A DNA stretch of 64,000 nucleotides from Shewanella colwelliana ATCC 39565 (GCF_000518705.1 NZ_JAEC01000004.1:94285-158284), one strand, 5' to 3'. Positions 1 through 9,734 are shown, counted from the stretch's first letter. Translations and numbers: made by a program. The notes: generated by a model not told the origin, from the sequence alone.

Positions 1-91
1 TGTTTGGTGTTTGGTGTTTGGTGTTTGGTGTTTGGTGTTTGGTGTTTGGTGTTTGGTGTTTGGTGTTTGGTGTTTGGTGTTTGGTGTTTGG
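1..91. repeat. Tandem array of 13 perfect 7-bp repeats (TGTTTGG)
   Basis: Thirteen uninterrupted copies of TGTTTGG begin at the first base of the window and end at 91, so the true array may be longer to the left. On the other strand the unit reads CCAAACA. The array lies 18 bp beyond the stop codon of the small membrane protein gene at 109-333 and is not inside any frame visible here. Perfect short-unit arrays of this length usually change copy number by strand slippage. A 7-bp unit would shift the reading frame if the array lay in or near a gene to the left. No function can be assigned from this side alone. Confidence 0.97.
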
Positions 92-108
92 TAGCCGAGT
101 ATCTTTAA

Positions 109-333
109 TTAAGAATACAACCAGACGAAAAACTTAAAAATGGGATAATAAAACAGGATAATGACGACAGCTTTAACTAACACCAAAGAGATAAAAATAA
201 GCGTTGAGTTTGACTCAATACCAATGCCCAAAGAGGAATAAATGGTATCAACTAGGCTTAACGCAATAAGAAAAGCCAAATAATGCACGAACCATGACTT
301 ACCCGCCTTACTCTTCTCCATCCCTTTAAACAT
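109..333 (-). CDS. Small two-helix membrane protein, unknown function
   Basis: This 74-residue frame has two hydrophobic stretches, about residues 17-36 and 42-70, separated by a short polar loop (GIGIESNST), with a basic N-terminus (KSKAGK). That pattern predicts a two-pass inner-membrane protein with its N-terminus inside. No ribosome-binding site is obvious before the ATG at 333, and an internal ATG at 320 is also possible. I do not recognise a family. The gene stands alone, with the 7-bp repeat array just downstream and about 500 bp of non-genic sequence upstream. It is probably real because of the membrane topology, but expression is uncertain. Confidence 0.5.
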   Translation of the reverse strand: MFKGMEKSKAGKSWFVHYLAFLIALSLVDTIYSSLGIGIESNSTLIFISLVLVKAVVIILFYYPIFKFFVWLYS

Positions 334-466
334 GTATTAAACGGCATGAGGCCTTTTAATGTCTATATACGTGATAGTAGGTGCCCTTTTACCCTGTAAC
401 CTAACTAACTATAATTCAATTTACAGCCATTTTTCTCATTGCAATCCAGTGATAGACTAAAGATGA

Positions 467-700
467 TTCAATCCGGCCACTATCAACAGGCGTTTGGATA
501 ACAGCAATGGTGGTGTACTCGTGACTTTAGCTATAACCCTTGGCAATGACAATAATATTTGGCTTTTTGGTCTAGATAACTTGGCTAAAGATAATCCAGC
601 GAGTTAATTAAATGAACCTATCGCAGTTCAGCATCAACTAGCGGCCCTGCTAGGCGTAACAGGTGTTTCAACCGTGATAGAAAAAATACAAGTTGCCTAA
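467..700 (+). pseudogene. Possible remnant of a coding sequence with an in-frame stop
   Basis: Reading from 467 gives about 46 codons containing the segment GGVLVTLAITLGNDNNIWLF, then a TAA at 605-607. The same frame then continues for 30 codons, with the segment AVQHQLAALLGVTGVSTVIE, to a TAA at 698-700. Both halves have the mixed hydrophobic and polar composition of a folded protein. There is no convincing start codon with a ribosome-binding site. I do not recognise the family. It could be the tail of a decayed gene or a chance open frame. Confidence 0.25.
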
Positions 701-810
701 AAATACTGGCCAACTTCTCTATCGATAATTAAATAGATAATTGGAAAGCAAAGTGAACTGCTCAGGTAGCCTGATGTGAATCGCTTGGCTAATACACAGC
801 GCCCCTCGAA

Positions 811-843
811 AATAAAAGGGCCAACCTATCACTAGGTTGGCCC
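811..843 (-). terminator. Intrinsic terminator after the RND efflux operon
   Basis: An 11-bp perfect inverted repeat (GGGCCAACCTA, 818-828 and 833-843) with a 4-nt loop is followed on the minus strand by TTTTATT. It lies 21 bp beyond the permease stop codon. Confidence 0.9.
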
Positions 844-863
844 TTGGTTTTTATCTGTCTTGT

Positions 864-3800
864 TTAGTTTTGTTTCAACTCTTTTTCTAATGCTTGCGCA
901 ACCGCCTCCGGTGAGCCGGTGTTACGAGCGATCAGTGAGTAGGCTACGGGGATGACCAACAAGGTAAAGAAGGTCGCCAAAATGATGCCCGATAACACAA
1001 CAACACCGATTACAAAACGGGTTTCTGCGCCAGCTCCTTCAGCTAACACCAAAGGTATTGCTCCCGCTGCAGTCGTGATGCCTGTCATCAAGATAGGTCT
1101 TAAACGCTGGCGCGACGCTTGAATAATCGCTTCAGTGAATTCAATCCCTTTATCACGCAATTGATTAGCAAACTCGACAATCAAAATACCATTTTTAGCT
1201 GCTAAACCAACCAACATGATGATGCCAATCTGACTGTAGATGTTTAAACTCTGCCCTGTGGCCCATAGACCAATCAAGGCACCCAATGTCGCTAGCGGCA
1301 CAGTAAGCATGATGACAATTGGATGTATGTAGCTTTCAAACTGCGCTGCAAGTACAAGGAATACGATACCTAGGGCTAAGATGAACACAAAGTACATAGA
1401 GCTACCAGACTCTTGGTAGTCCAACGATTGCCCCTTATAACTAATGACAGCTTCAGCTGGCAAGTAGGTATAAGCCAAATCATTTAGATAGTCGAGCGCC
1501 TCACCTAAACTATAACCATCAGCTAAGTTAGCTTCCAAAGTAATGGCACGCATACGGTTATACCTATTCAACTGGCTTGCATCAGCAAACTCCTCAACGG
1601 TCACCAAGTTCGCTAACGGAATCAATTCCTTGCTTCTATCGGAGCGCACATAGATATTGCTTAGGTCGGTAGCAGTATTTTGATTATCGCGATTACCTTC
1701 AATGATGACATCGTACTCTTCACCATCACGCATAAAGGTGGTCACTAATCGTGAGCCCAACATCGACTCCAATGTGCGTCCGATATGAGAGATTGAAACA
1801 CCTAAATCTGCTGCACGGTCCTTATCAATGATCACCCTTAGTTGAGGCTTAGTTTCTTGATAATCATGATCAAGCCCCACCAAATTTGGGTTTTCCTTGG
1901 CTTTTTCTAAAATGATATCGCGCCACTTGGCAATCTCTTCGTAACTGGGTCCGCCGAGAACAAACTGCACTGGTTTACCCACACCACGACCAAAGGCCTG
2001 ACGCATCACCGGAAAGGCTCGAACGCCCGCTAAGTCTGACAGCCGACCACGAATATCTCCAATGATCTCGAATGCACTGCGCCTTGTCGCCCAATCTTCA
2101 AGCACAATAATTGCCATCCCGTTAGAAAAATTAGCACTACGGCCAAAGCCTCTGGGCGCTCGGATCAGTAAGCGTTTAATGTCGCCACTTTCAACCAATG
2201 GCATAAGACGCGTTTCAATTTCATCCATATAAGGAGTGATATATTCAAAACTTGCCCCTTGTGGCCCGTTAACAATCAGGAACATCGATCCCCTGTCTTC
2301 GCGCGGAGCAAATTCTTGCGGCACCTGAGTCATCAAATATCCACTAGATCCCAACGCAATAATGACCAAGGAACTGACCACAAAAGGATGCTTCATCGCT
2401 TTAAGCAGCGTGTATTGGTAGAGATTGGCCAAGCGTTCCATGCCCGCATCAATTTTACGTACTAGCCAAGGGTCTTGCCCAGCAGGCTTTAACAGTTTTG
2501 AGCACATCATTGGACTTAGCGTCAAGGCAACAATACTTGAGAAAATCACCGCGGCACTCATGGCGACAGCAAACTCCTTGAACAACTTACCTAAGTCGCC
2601 CTCGAGGAAAGTGATCGGCATAAATACTGCCACCAATACCAAAGTCGTCGCGACCACCGCAAAGGCGACTTCCCGTGAGCCTAGATAGGCAGCCTTCAAC
2701 GGTGAATCACCCTCTTCGATACGTCGATGGATATTTTCAAGCACGACAATGGCATCATCCACCACCATACCTATGGCTAAGATCATCGCCAGTAAGGTCA
2801 GTAGATTAATGGTATAACCCAAGGCAAATAGCACGATAAATGTTGCCATAAGGGAAACTGGCACCGTTAACGCGGGGATCAACATTGCCCGTACACTGCC
2901 TAAAAACAGGTAAATCACCATAATCACCAAGAACATAGCAATAAACAGAGTTTGATAGACTTCGTTAATTGAGGCTTCAATAAAGACTGAGCTATCATAG
3001 GAGCGCTTTATCTCCATACCGGCTGGCAGCGTAGGATTGACTTTGTCCACCAGAGCATTGGCGGCGCGGGCGACCTCTAGAGTATTGGCCGTTGACTGCT
3101 TCGACACACCTAGGCCAATCATCGCCTCTCGGTTACCCCTAAAGGTAATTCTCTCCTCTTCCGATCCAATCTCAACCCGAGCCACATCACCAAGCTTAAT
3201 CAGGTAGCCATCAGAGCCCTCTGCTAACACTAGGTTGGCAAAATCATCGGGATTCTTAAATGAGCGCTCTAAACGAACAGTAAAATGTCTGTCCTGAGAC
3301 TCCACTGAACCTGCTGGAAGTTCAACGTTTTCAGAGCGCAATACCCGTTCGATATCGGCCACGGTTAAATTACGTGCTGCTAGTGCTTGGCGGTCAATCC
3401 ACACCCGCATGGCATATACCTTCCCGCCACCGATACGAATATTGGCCACACCGTCGATGACCGAAAAGCGATCAACTAAATAGCGTCTTGCATAATCAGT
3501 GAGTTGCAGCGTATTCATCTGATCTGAAACCAAGTTCAGCCACATAATCACTTCATCACCACCATTGGCTTTCTGCACCTCTGGGGGATCGGCTTCTTCA
3601 GGCAAATTGTTGAGCAAACCAGAAATTCGGTCACGAACATCATTGGCTGCCGCTTCAATGTCTCGGCCAACATCAAACTCAAGAGTCACCGACGAGCGGC
3701 CATCGCGACTTGAAGAGTTAATATTACGGATTCCTTCTACACCACTGATCCTGTCTTCCACTAACTGGGTGATCCGGCTTTCCACCACAGCTGCGCTTGC

Positions 3801-3959
3801 GCCGCGATAGTTAGTCTGAACCGATACGATAGGCGGATCGATATTGGGGTATTCTCTGAGCGGTAATTTGTCGAAAGAGACTAAACCAAAGGCAATAAGT
3901 AAAATGCTAATAACGGAAGCAAAGACCGGCCGTTTTACCGACAAATCGGTCAAGATCAT
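864..3959 (-). CDS. RND multidrug efflux permease (HAE1/AcrB family)
   Basis: This 1031-residue protein has the length and layout of the hydrophobe/amphiphile efflux RND pumps, which are proton-driven inner-membrane trimers that export drugs through a periplasmic adaptor and an outer-membrane channel. The first transmembrane helix is at about 12-30. A large periplasmic loop carries the YPNIDPP and VSVQTNYRGAS features typical of the family. TM4 contains the proton-relay aspartates D401 and D402 (MVVDDAIVVLEN), and a later helix holds the matching lysine (VGLAAKNG). The gene overlaps the end of the adaptor gene by 4 bp (ATGA), so the two are translationally coupled. No outer-membrane factor gene is adjacent, so a TolC-like protein encoded elsewhere is presumably used. 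Substrates cannot be told from sequence. Confidence 0.95.
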   Translation of the reverse strand: MILTDLSVKRPVFASVISILLIAFGLVSFDKLPLREYPNIDPPIVSVQTNYRGASAAVVESRITQLVEDRISGVEGIRNINSSSRDGRSSVTLEFDVGRDIEAAANDVRDRISGLLNNLPEEADPPEVQKANGGDEVIMWLNLVSDQMNTLQLTDYARRYLVDRFSVIDGVANIRIGGGKVYAMRVWIDRQALAARNLTVADIERVLRSENVELPAGSVESQDRHFTVRLERSFKNPDDFANLVLAEGSDGYLIKLGDVARVEIGSEEERITFRGNREAMIGLGVSKQSTANTLEVARAANALVDKVNPTLPAGMEIKRSYDSSVFIEASINEVYQTLFIAMFLVIMVIYLFLGSVRAMLIPALTVPVSLMATFIVLFALGYTINLLTLLAMILAIGMVVDDAIVVLENIHRRIEEGDSPLKAAYLGSREVAFAVVATTLVLVAVFMPITFLEGDLGKLFKEFAVAMSAAVIFSSIVALTLSPMMCSKLLKPAGQDPWLVRKIDAGMERLANLYQYTLLKAMKHPFVVSSLVIIALGSSGYLMTQVPQEFAPREDRGSMFLIVNGPQGASFEYITPYMDEIETRLMPLVESGDIKRLLIRAPRGFGRSANFSNGMAIIVLEDWATRRSAFEIIGDIRGRLSDLAGVRAFPVMRQAFGRGVGKPVQFVLGGPSYEEIAKWRDIILEKAKENPNLVGLDHDYQETKPQLRVIIDKDRAADLGVSISHIGRTLESMLGSRLVTTFMRDGEEYDVIIEGNRDNQNTATDLSNIYVRSDRSKELIPLANLVTVEEFADASQLNRYNRMRAITLEANLADGYSLGEALDYLNDLAYTYLPAEAVISYKGQSLDYQESGSSMYFVFILALGIVFLVLAAQFESYIHPIVIMLTVPLATLGALIGLWATGQSLNIYSQIGIIMLVGLAAKNGILIVEFANQLRDKGIEFTEAIIQASRQRLRPILMTGITTAAGAIPLVLAEGAGAETRFVIGVVVLSGIILATFFTLLVIPVAYSLIARNTGSPEAVAQALEKELKQN

Positions 3960-5041
3960 GCTATAGGCTCCACTTTAGCTTGTTCTAAGAAACTAAAATG
4001 TTCACTCATTTGTACTTTAACTTTATCACCTGGCCTAACTTTAAGAATGCCACGGATCATCACTTGCTCACCCACAGCGATGCCGTCTGTTATCTCAACC
4101 CAACCGCGCTTGCGTAAACCCAATTTAACTTGGCGACGCTCAACCACACCTTCCTCATTAACGAGGTACACAAAGTGATCACTTTGGATAGGAATAATGG
4201 CAGCCTCGGGGATGATTAATGCTTCACGGCTTTGTTTAATTAATTTCACCTTCATCAACATGCCTGGTAACAGACGTAAATCTTGATTAGGTATTTCTGC
4301 GCGAACAACTACAGCGCGAGTTACCGGATTCACTCTGCTATCAACCGAGACAACCTTGCCCTTAAACAGCTCACCACCATAGGCAACGGCGCTTGCCTCA
4401 ACCTCTTTACCTATCACCAACGCTGCGAGAAAACGTTCGGGTACAGAAAAGTCCAGTTTAATAGTTGAGATATCATCTAAGGTGGTGATCACTGTACCTG
4501 GGGTCACTAGGCTGCCTTGACTGACTTGGCGCAAGCCTAGTCGGCCAGAAAATGGCGCTAGGATACGTCTGTCTTTGAGTGCTGATTCCGCCTGCTCAAG
4601 TTCTGCTTTAGCCGTATCAATCAGTGTTTGTAATCTATCTCGCTCAAGTGCGGCAACCGTTTGGCTGGTTACTAGCGAACTGATACGGGCCAATTCTCGT
4701 TTGTGATCGTTCATTTTGACGTTAGCAACCGTAACGCGAGCCATCTGCTCACGATCTTGCAAACGCACTAACAAGCGACCTTTTTCAACAATCTGTCCAT
4801 CATCAAAGTTCAGCTCGGTGACCATATCGGTTACTTTAGGCGTCACAGTGATTGACTCATTCGCCTTGCCTGTGCCCAGCGCTTCAACTTCATCACGTAT
4901 GGGTTGCAATGCCGCAGTCGCAACCACCACATTAGGAGTGGGTCTAGGTTTCGCTACGCGGGATTCTTTGGCAGGATTTGACAGATAATAGCCAGCAGCG
5001 GTTGCCAGCAACAGTATTGAGATTATTATAATTTTTTTCAT
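3956..5041 (-). CDS. RND efflux periplasmic adaptor (membrane fusion protein)
   Basis: The 361-residue protein starts with KK followed by a hydrophobic anchor (about residues 2-20). It then shows the MFP pattern: a first barrel-sandwich half (about 60-95, with DDGQIVEKGRLLVRL), an alpha-hairpin, the second half (DRRILAPFSGRLG), and beta-barrel and membrane-proximal domains. The ATG at 5041 is preferred over the one at 5062 because it places MKK directly before the anchor and has GGAA upstream. The adaptor links the permease at 864-3959 to an outer-membrane channel. There is no lipobox cysteine, so anchoring is probably by the N-terminal helix. No regulator gene lies next to the pair. Confidence 0.92.
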   Translation of the reverse strand: MKKIIIISILLLATAAGYYLSNPAKESRVAKPRPTPNVVVATAALQPIRDEVEALGTGKANESITVTPKVTDMVTELNFDDGQIVEKGRLLVRLQDREQMARVTVANVKMNDHKRELARISSLVTSQTVAALERDRLQTLIDTAKAELEQAESALKDRRILAPFSGRLGLRQVSQGSLVTPGTVITTLDDISTIKLDFSVPERFLAALVIGKEVEASAVAYGGELFKGKVVSVDSRVNPVTRAVVVRAEIPNQDLRLLPGMLMKVKLIKQSREALIIPEAAIIPIQSDHFVYLVNEEGVVERRQVKLGLRKRGWVEITDGIAVGEQVMIRGILKVRPGDKVKVQMSEHFSFLEQAKVEPIA

Positions 5042-5198
5042 CAATATTCCATTGAACGTCAATTTGTTAACGGTAGTTTACCGAGTAATTACGGCGCTTC
5101 AAGGTGTTTTACTTTTGCTTACAAACTTAACAAGCACACAACGGAGAATCTTACGCTAGATTCAAATTAATCGATCACTGCAAACATAAATAACCGAC

Positions 5199-7571
5199 TC
5201 AGTGTACAAATATTGGCGAGTGTTTAAGCTCATTCATAAAGTCAGCTGCCACTAATGAACGATTCATGTAATAGCCTTGGCCATAATCACAGGCTAATGC
5301 TTGCATATGGCGGTACTGCTCTTTAGTTTCAATGCCCTCTGCTACCGTTTTAATGTTGAGGCTTTTGGCTAAATTAATGATGGTTTCTAGAATTATTTGG
5401 TTATCGTAAGTCAAGTCCATATGACTGATAAATGAACGGTCTATCTTTAATAGGTCAAACGTAAATTGATGCAGGTAGCTCAGCGAAGAATAACCCGTAC
5501 CAAAGTCATCTAACGAGATAGTGACGCCCATACCGTGCAGCCGTTCGATGGTGGAACGTGTTTCTTCAACCGAACTAACAATGGTTTGTTCGGTTATCTC
5601 GACACTCAACATGGCAAGTAATACTGGCTGAAACCTGAAATAACGGTCAAACAGCGCCATTAAAGCGATAGAGTTAAGCCCAGCACCTGACACATTAACG
5701 CTGAGTTTAAACGCCGGGGGAAGATGAGCTTGTTGGCTGGCCAAAAAACTCATGGCCTGTTCGACTACAAATAGGTCGAGCTTATCCAGCAGCCCCGCTT
5801 TTTGTAATTCAGGTAAAAAACGAATGGGGGCAATCATTCCATGACTGGGATGACACCACCTAATGAGCGCTTCAGCCCCTAGAATTTCATCGTTTTTTAA
5901 GTGATAAAGGGGTTGGTACTCTAAAAACAGCTGACCTTCTGCTAACCCTTGGGTAAAGTCAGTTTCAAACTTGTAGGTCGTAGACAACAAGCTATCACCA
6001 TCTCCGTGATAGCTATAGCAACGGTTCCGGCCCAATAGTTTTGCTTTATACATCGCCTCATCGGCATAAATAAGCAGTTGTGCAGGTGTTGCATCAGCAT
6101 CAAAACAGTTAACTATGCCAATACTACCGGTCACTTTTAGCCTAATACCGCCTAAATCCTGCTGCCTAGACATCGCCTGCAACAGCTGAGTGGCAATGGT
6201 TTCACTCTCGTTTGCGCTACTAATATCTTCTAGCAATACCGCAAACTCATCGCCACTCAACCGACATAAGGTGTCTTGAGGCCGCAGTACTAGCTTGAGT
6301 CGTGCTGCCACCGCCTTAAGCAGTTCATCGCCTAAGTGATGGCCATAGGTATCGTTAACGCCCTTAAATCTATCTAGGTCAATATAGAGGATAGCGATAC
6401 CTTTGCCAGAATTAGAGGCCAATGTTTTTAGGGATCGATTAAACCTGTCAGAAAATAAAATACGATTAGGTAATGCGGTTAATGGGTCATGCAGTGCCAG
6501 AAATTCCATACGCGATTTAACGTTCATGCGCTCAATAGCATTGCGGATATGCTTGGCGACAAACATCAGTAACTGTTTATCTTTTAGCTGGAATGCGTAG
6601 CTGTCACTGTAGTTTTGAACGACAACGATACCGCGGAAGTGCTCGTCACCAAAAGGGACACCGAGCCACGCCTTAGGAACCGTTCCGTTTATATGTATTT
6701 CCCCTGCCGCAACCATATGAGCTAGCTGAAGCTGATTAAGTAGCAGTGGTTTATTTTTTAGTAGCACGTGGCCGGTAATACTTGGGCTTGCAGCATCAAT
6801 GTAGATCTCAGTATCTTGCTCAACATGGTCAAATTCATCTATATGATAAGGAAACGATAGCGAAGTGCCCTCCTTACTTAAAATTGCTACATAAAAGTTT
6901 TTTGCAAACGTTAGTCGGCTGATACATTGATGTAGGCGTGCATAAAAATCATGAATCGAATCCGTTTCAAAGATGATCTCTGCGATTTCAAATAAGGTAT
7001 CCTGGATCTTACTTGAGTACTCAAGCTCCTCAATGGTGGTTTGTAATTGCAACAGGGTGCGGGCTTTGTGAATTTTTAGTGCGGTAATGGTGGCCAGCGC
7101 GTACAAGGTTTGTTGATGCTGTTCATTATAGAAATTCTTCTTTGGGTGTTCGGTATCGATGACACCAATCACTTCGCCTTCGACGATCATCGGCACCGCA
7201 AGTTCCGACAACCTAGGGGCGTCATCCACCACATAGTGGGGTGATAAACGCGTATCACTGATAATAATAGGGATGCCAGATTTGGCGACTTGCCCTACAA
7301 CTCCCTCACCAATTTTCAGCTCAATTGGTGATAAAATCTCTTTATCTTTTGGGTTCTTCGCACCAAAACTAGCGGTTTGTATCAGGCATTGACGTTGTTC
7401 ATCGACCAGGTAAATGACTACATCGTCAAAACCTAACTGAGATACCACATTACGCGCCAAATGCCACAAGATGTTATCAACACCATTGAGTGACAACATA
7501 TCGATCGCAAATTCACTGACTATTTTGAGGTACTTTGCTTCGATATCCTTAAGATGAACTGATGATGTCAT
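5199..7571 (-). CDS. GAF-GAF-GGDEF-EAL cyclic-di-GMP signalling protein
   Basis: The 790-residue protein has a GAF domain at about 20-170, a second GAF-like region at about 190-345, a GGDEF domain at about 365-525 and an EAL domain at about 535-785. There is no membrane segment, so it is cytoplasmic. The cyclase motif is SGDEF rather than GGDEF, and an RxxD inhibitory site (RPQD) sits exactly five residues before it. The EAL domain keeps EAL, the DDFGTGYSSL loop and the KTVAEGIET glutamate, so phosphodiesterase activity is likely. The GGDEF domain may be a synthase or a GTP-sensing partner. GAF ligands are unknown. The gene is monocistronic, and its neighbours give no hint of its target. Confidence 0.93.
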   Translation of the reverse strand: MTSSVHLKDIEAKYLKIVSEFAIDMLSLNGVDNILWHLARNVVSQLGFDDVVIYLVDEQRQCLIQTASFGAKNPKDKEILSPIELKIGEGVVGQVAKSGIPIIISDTRLSPHYVVDDAPRLSELAVPMIVEGEVIGVIDTEHPKKNFYNEQHQQTLYALATITALKIHKARTLLQLQTTIEELEYSSKIQDTLFEIAEIIFETDSIHDFYARLHQCISRLTFAKNFYVAILSKEGTSLSFPYHIDEFDHVEQDTEIYIDAASPSITGHVLLKNKPLLLNQLQLAHMVAAGEIHINGTVPKAWLGVPFGDEHFRGIVVVQNYSDSYAFQLKDKQLLMFVAKHIRNAIERMNVKSRMEFLALHDPLTALPNRILFSDRFNRSLKTLASNSGKGIAILYIDLDRFKGVNDTYGHHLGDELLKAVAARLKLVLRPQDTLCRLSGDEFAVLLEDISSANESETIATQLLQAMSRQQDLGGIRLKVTGSIGIVNCFDADATPAQLLIYADEAMYKAKLLGRNRCYSYHGDGDSLLSTTYKFETDFTQGLAEGQLFLEYQPLYHLKNDEILGAEALIRWCHPSHGMIAPIRFLPELQKAGLLDKLDLFVVEQAMSFLASQQAHLPPAFKLSVNVSGAGLNSIALMALFDRYFRFQPVLLAMLSVEITEQTIVSSVEETRSTIERLHGMGVTISLDDFGTGYSSLSYLHQFTFDLLKIDRSFISHMDLTYDNQIILETIINLAKSLNIKTVAEGIETKEQYRHMQALACDYGQGYYMNRSLVAADFMNELKHSPIFVH

Positions 7572-7683
7572 TGAGTCCCCATATCTTGTCCAACCAAACG
7601 ATTAACACTCGCTCAATCAACTATATGGCATAACTTTTCATCTCGCTATGTTGAGTCAACAGAAAACTAACTAATATTGAGGT

Positions 7684-7713
7684 AAAAAAAAGAGGCCTTA
7701 AGGCCTCTTTTTT
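7684..7713. terminator. Bidirectional intrinsic terminator downstream of bamC
   Basis: A perfect palindrome, AAAGAGGCCTT/AAGGCCTCTTT (7689-7710), is flanked by an A-run on the left and a T-run on the right. On the minus strand it ends dapA-bamC transcription 15 bp beyond the bamC stop. Confidence 0.9.
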
Positions 7714-7727
7714 GCGATGTGGAGAGA

Positions 7728-8846
7728 TTATCTGACTTTACGATCTTCGCTCATCAGCTCAGACAACCCATCATAAACGGCTTCGACAACCTCATTGTCT
7801 ACTGGCTCATCAGCCATGTTATTGAGATAAATTCGTGTTGTGACATTCTCGTCGCTTTGCTCAATACGTAAACGATATGAACCTTCTTTTACAGGCAGTT
7901 TCTTTTCATTCCATAACGAACTCCAGAAACCAGAATCATCGTTAACATTGATGTAATACAAGCCCTTGTTGCTGTCCATGTCGACAATTTCAAAGCCCAT
8001 TTCTGGCAATACGATGCGTAAACGATCCCATGTGCGGGTATAAGGGGCTTGTGCTAACCAGTAACTGGCCTGAGGCGTTTCACCTTCAACCGTTTCTGGC
8101 GCCTTAACCAACTCAACCTCAATACCTAAGCTTTCACGCAAACGTTTAGCCTTAATAGCTTGTGACCGTTTTACACTCATGTATGCGATTGAACTGTTGA
8201 GCATATCTATGGTGTAACGGCGCTTATCTTCACCACTCAGCAAAATCTCTTGATCTTTACCGTCATAGCTTTCTTCATGATCAATCAGTTCAATGCTCAA
8301 TGCACCACTGCGACCATGTGGACGCACGTCAACCGTAAACAGATAACGTTGACGCACTAGGTAGATTTCGTCACTACCCCATAGGCTTGAGTCAATCACT
8401 TCTTGATTTTCAATCCAATCCGTCTCAATCGTTCCGGCTTCCGGATCCTCTTTTAGAATAGGGATAGATTGACTCGTAAAGTAATTTTTGAGAATGCCGA
8501 ACAGCTCATCTCTTAAGTTGATATCATTATCGATAGATTCAACAACAACCTTAATGCTGTCGCTAGACTCTTCAACATGAGTTCCTTCAGCCATTGGCAA
8601 GACTTGTAGCGGCGGACGGATATCTAACCTTTTACCAACGAGTTCGGTATCTGCTTTGGCACTTAAATTGGGGATGTCATACTCGCTACTATAAACAGGT
8701 TCTGACAATCCTTCAGGTATAACCAGCTTGGCTTGTGAGGTTAATGTCGCATACTCATCATTGCCATTTGCTTGTCGTCTATCGACCGGTGAACTACAAG
8801 CGGTCACCGCTGCAATCAATATTATCGGGGTTACTTGCTTTAGCAT
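7728..8846 (-). CDS. bamC: BamC, outer-membrane assembly complex lipoprotein
   Basis: BamC (formerly NlpB) is a lipoprotein of the BAM complex that inserts beta-barrel proteins in the outer membrane. This 372-residue protein begins with a short signal peptide and a lipobox ending in AVTAC, so the mature protein starts at Cys17. The long unstructured N-terminal segment that contacts BamD follows, then two helix-grip domains. It lies 3 bp after dapA, the arrangement seen in E. coli, and is certainly co-transcribed with it. It is slightly longer than the E. coli protein (344 residues), which is usual for this group. The terminator at 7684-7713 closes the operon. Confidence 0.93.
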   Translation of the reverse strand: MLKQVTPIILIAAVTACSSPVDRRQANGNDEYATLTSQAKLVIPEGLSEPVYSSEYDIPNLSAKADTELVGKRLDIRPPLQVLPMAEGTHVEESSDSIKVVVESIDNDINLRDELFGILKNYFTSQSIPILKEDPEAGTIETDWIENQEVIDSSLWGSDEIYLVRQRYLFTVDVRPHGRSGALSIELIDHEESYDGKDQEILLSGEDKRRYTIDMLNSSIAYMSVKRSQAIKAKRLRESLGIEVELVKAPETVEGETPQASYWLAQAPYTRTWDRLRIVLPEMGFEIVDMDSNKGLYYINVNDDSGFWSSLWNEKKLPVKEGSYRLRIEQSDENVTTRIYLNNMADEPVDNEVVEAVYDGLSELMSEDRKVR

Positions 8847-8849
8847 CTA

Positions 8850-9734
8850 TTATTGAACCTCTATATGGGCATTTTTCATCGCTTCTAGCAACAGACCATG
8901 ATATTCGGGTGAAAGTTCCGTTAATGGCAAACGAATATGTCCATTATTGATTAATCCCATTCGATGTGCGGCCCATTTAACCGGGATGGGGTTCGCCTCA
9001 CAAAATAGCGCACTGAATAACGATTTGATTTCAGCTTCAACAGCAAGCGCCTTTACGCTATCGCCCTTCAAGGCCGCTTCGCACATCGCTTTAAATTGTT
9101 TGGGTACGATATTGTTAGCGACTGAGATGACACCATCGCCGCCTAACTGTAAAAATTCTCTTGATGTGGCATCGTCACCACTGTACAGCTTAAAGTCTTG
9201 ACCACACAGTGCTCTAAGGCGTGCAACTCGGCTCAAATCACCAGTGGCCTCTTTGACCCCAATGATATTAGCAACGTTAACAAGTTCGGCGACCGTTTCT
9301 GGTAACATATCCACAGCCGTACGACCGGGTACATTATAAAGGATCTGTGGTATATCGGTCGAAGCCGCTACAGCCTTATAATGGGCAATTAAGCCTTTAG
9401 GCGTTGGCTTGTTATAATAAGGGGTCACACCAAGCATGGCGGCCACCCCAATCTTGGATTGTGCTTTAGTAAGCTCTATCGCCTCTGCTGTGGCGTTGGC
9501 GCCATTCCCGCCAATTACGGGGACTCGTCCAGCGGCAAACTTAACCGTATGAGAGACAACCGCGATATGTTCTGACAGCGGTAAAGTGGCTGATTCGCCA
9601 GTGGTGCCTACGGCAACTATCGCATCGGTACCTTGGGCTATGTGGTACTCAACGAGCTTCTCTAGACTTGCATAATCGACTGAGCCATCACTATTCATTG
9701 GTGTGATTAAGGCTACAATGCTTCCGTTTATCAT
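8850..9734 (-). CDS. dapA: 4-hydroxy-tetrahydrodipicolinate synthase
   Basis: DapA condenses pyruvate with aspartate semialdehyde, the first committed step towards diaminopimelate and lysine. The 294-residue TIM barrel has the family length. The TTGE motif (about 44-47), the catalytic tyrosine in YNVPGRT, and the Schiff-base lysine in GVKEATGD are all present. It is the first gene of dapA-bamC. It is transcribed divergently from gcvR, with a 240-bp intergenic region that must carry both promoters, as in E. coli. Confidence 0.97.
   Translation of the reverse strand: MINGSIVALITPMNSDGSVDYASLEKLVEYHIAQGTDAIVAVGTTGESATLPLSEHIAVVSHTVKFAAGRVPVIGGNGANATAEAIELTKAQSKIGVAAMLGVTPYYNKPTPKGLIAHYKAVAASTDIPQILYNVPGRTAVDMLPETVAELVNVANIIGVKEATGDLSRVARLRALCGQDFKLYSGDDATSREFLQLGGDGVISVANNIVPKQFKAMCEAALKGDSVKALAVEAEIKSLFSALFCEANPIPVKWAAHRMGLINNGHIRLPLTELSPEYHGLLLEAMKNAHIEVQ

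Larger units (their letters stand above)
334..863. other. Gene-poor region with a decayed-looking open frame
   Basis: No intact gene is visible in this 530-bp stretch. It holds one plus-strand frame (467-700) that reads like protein but contains a TAA at 605-607, and the terminator of the RND operon at 811-843. The rest is AT-rich sequence in which I see no further structure. Confidence 0.6.

Noticed and set aside
1-91. CRISPR-like repetition at the window start
   Set aside because: The unit is only 7 bp, with no spacers and no cas genes; it is a simple tandem array.
864-5041. Complete tripartite efflux operon
   Set aside because: Only the permease and adaptor are present; no outer-membrane factor or local regulator gene adjoins them.
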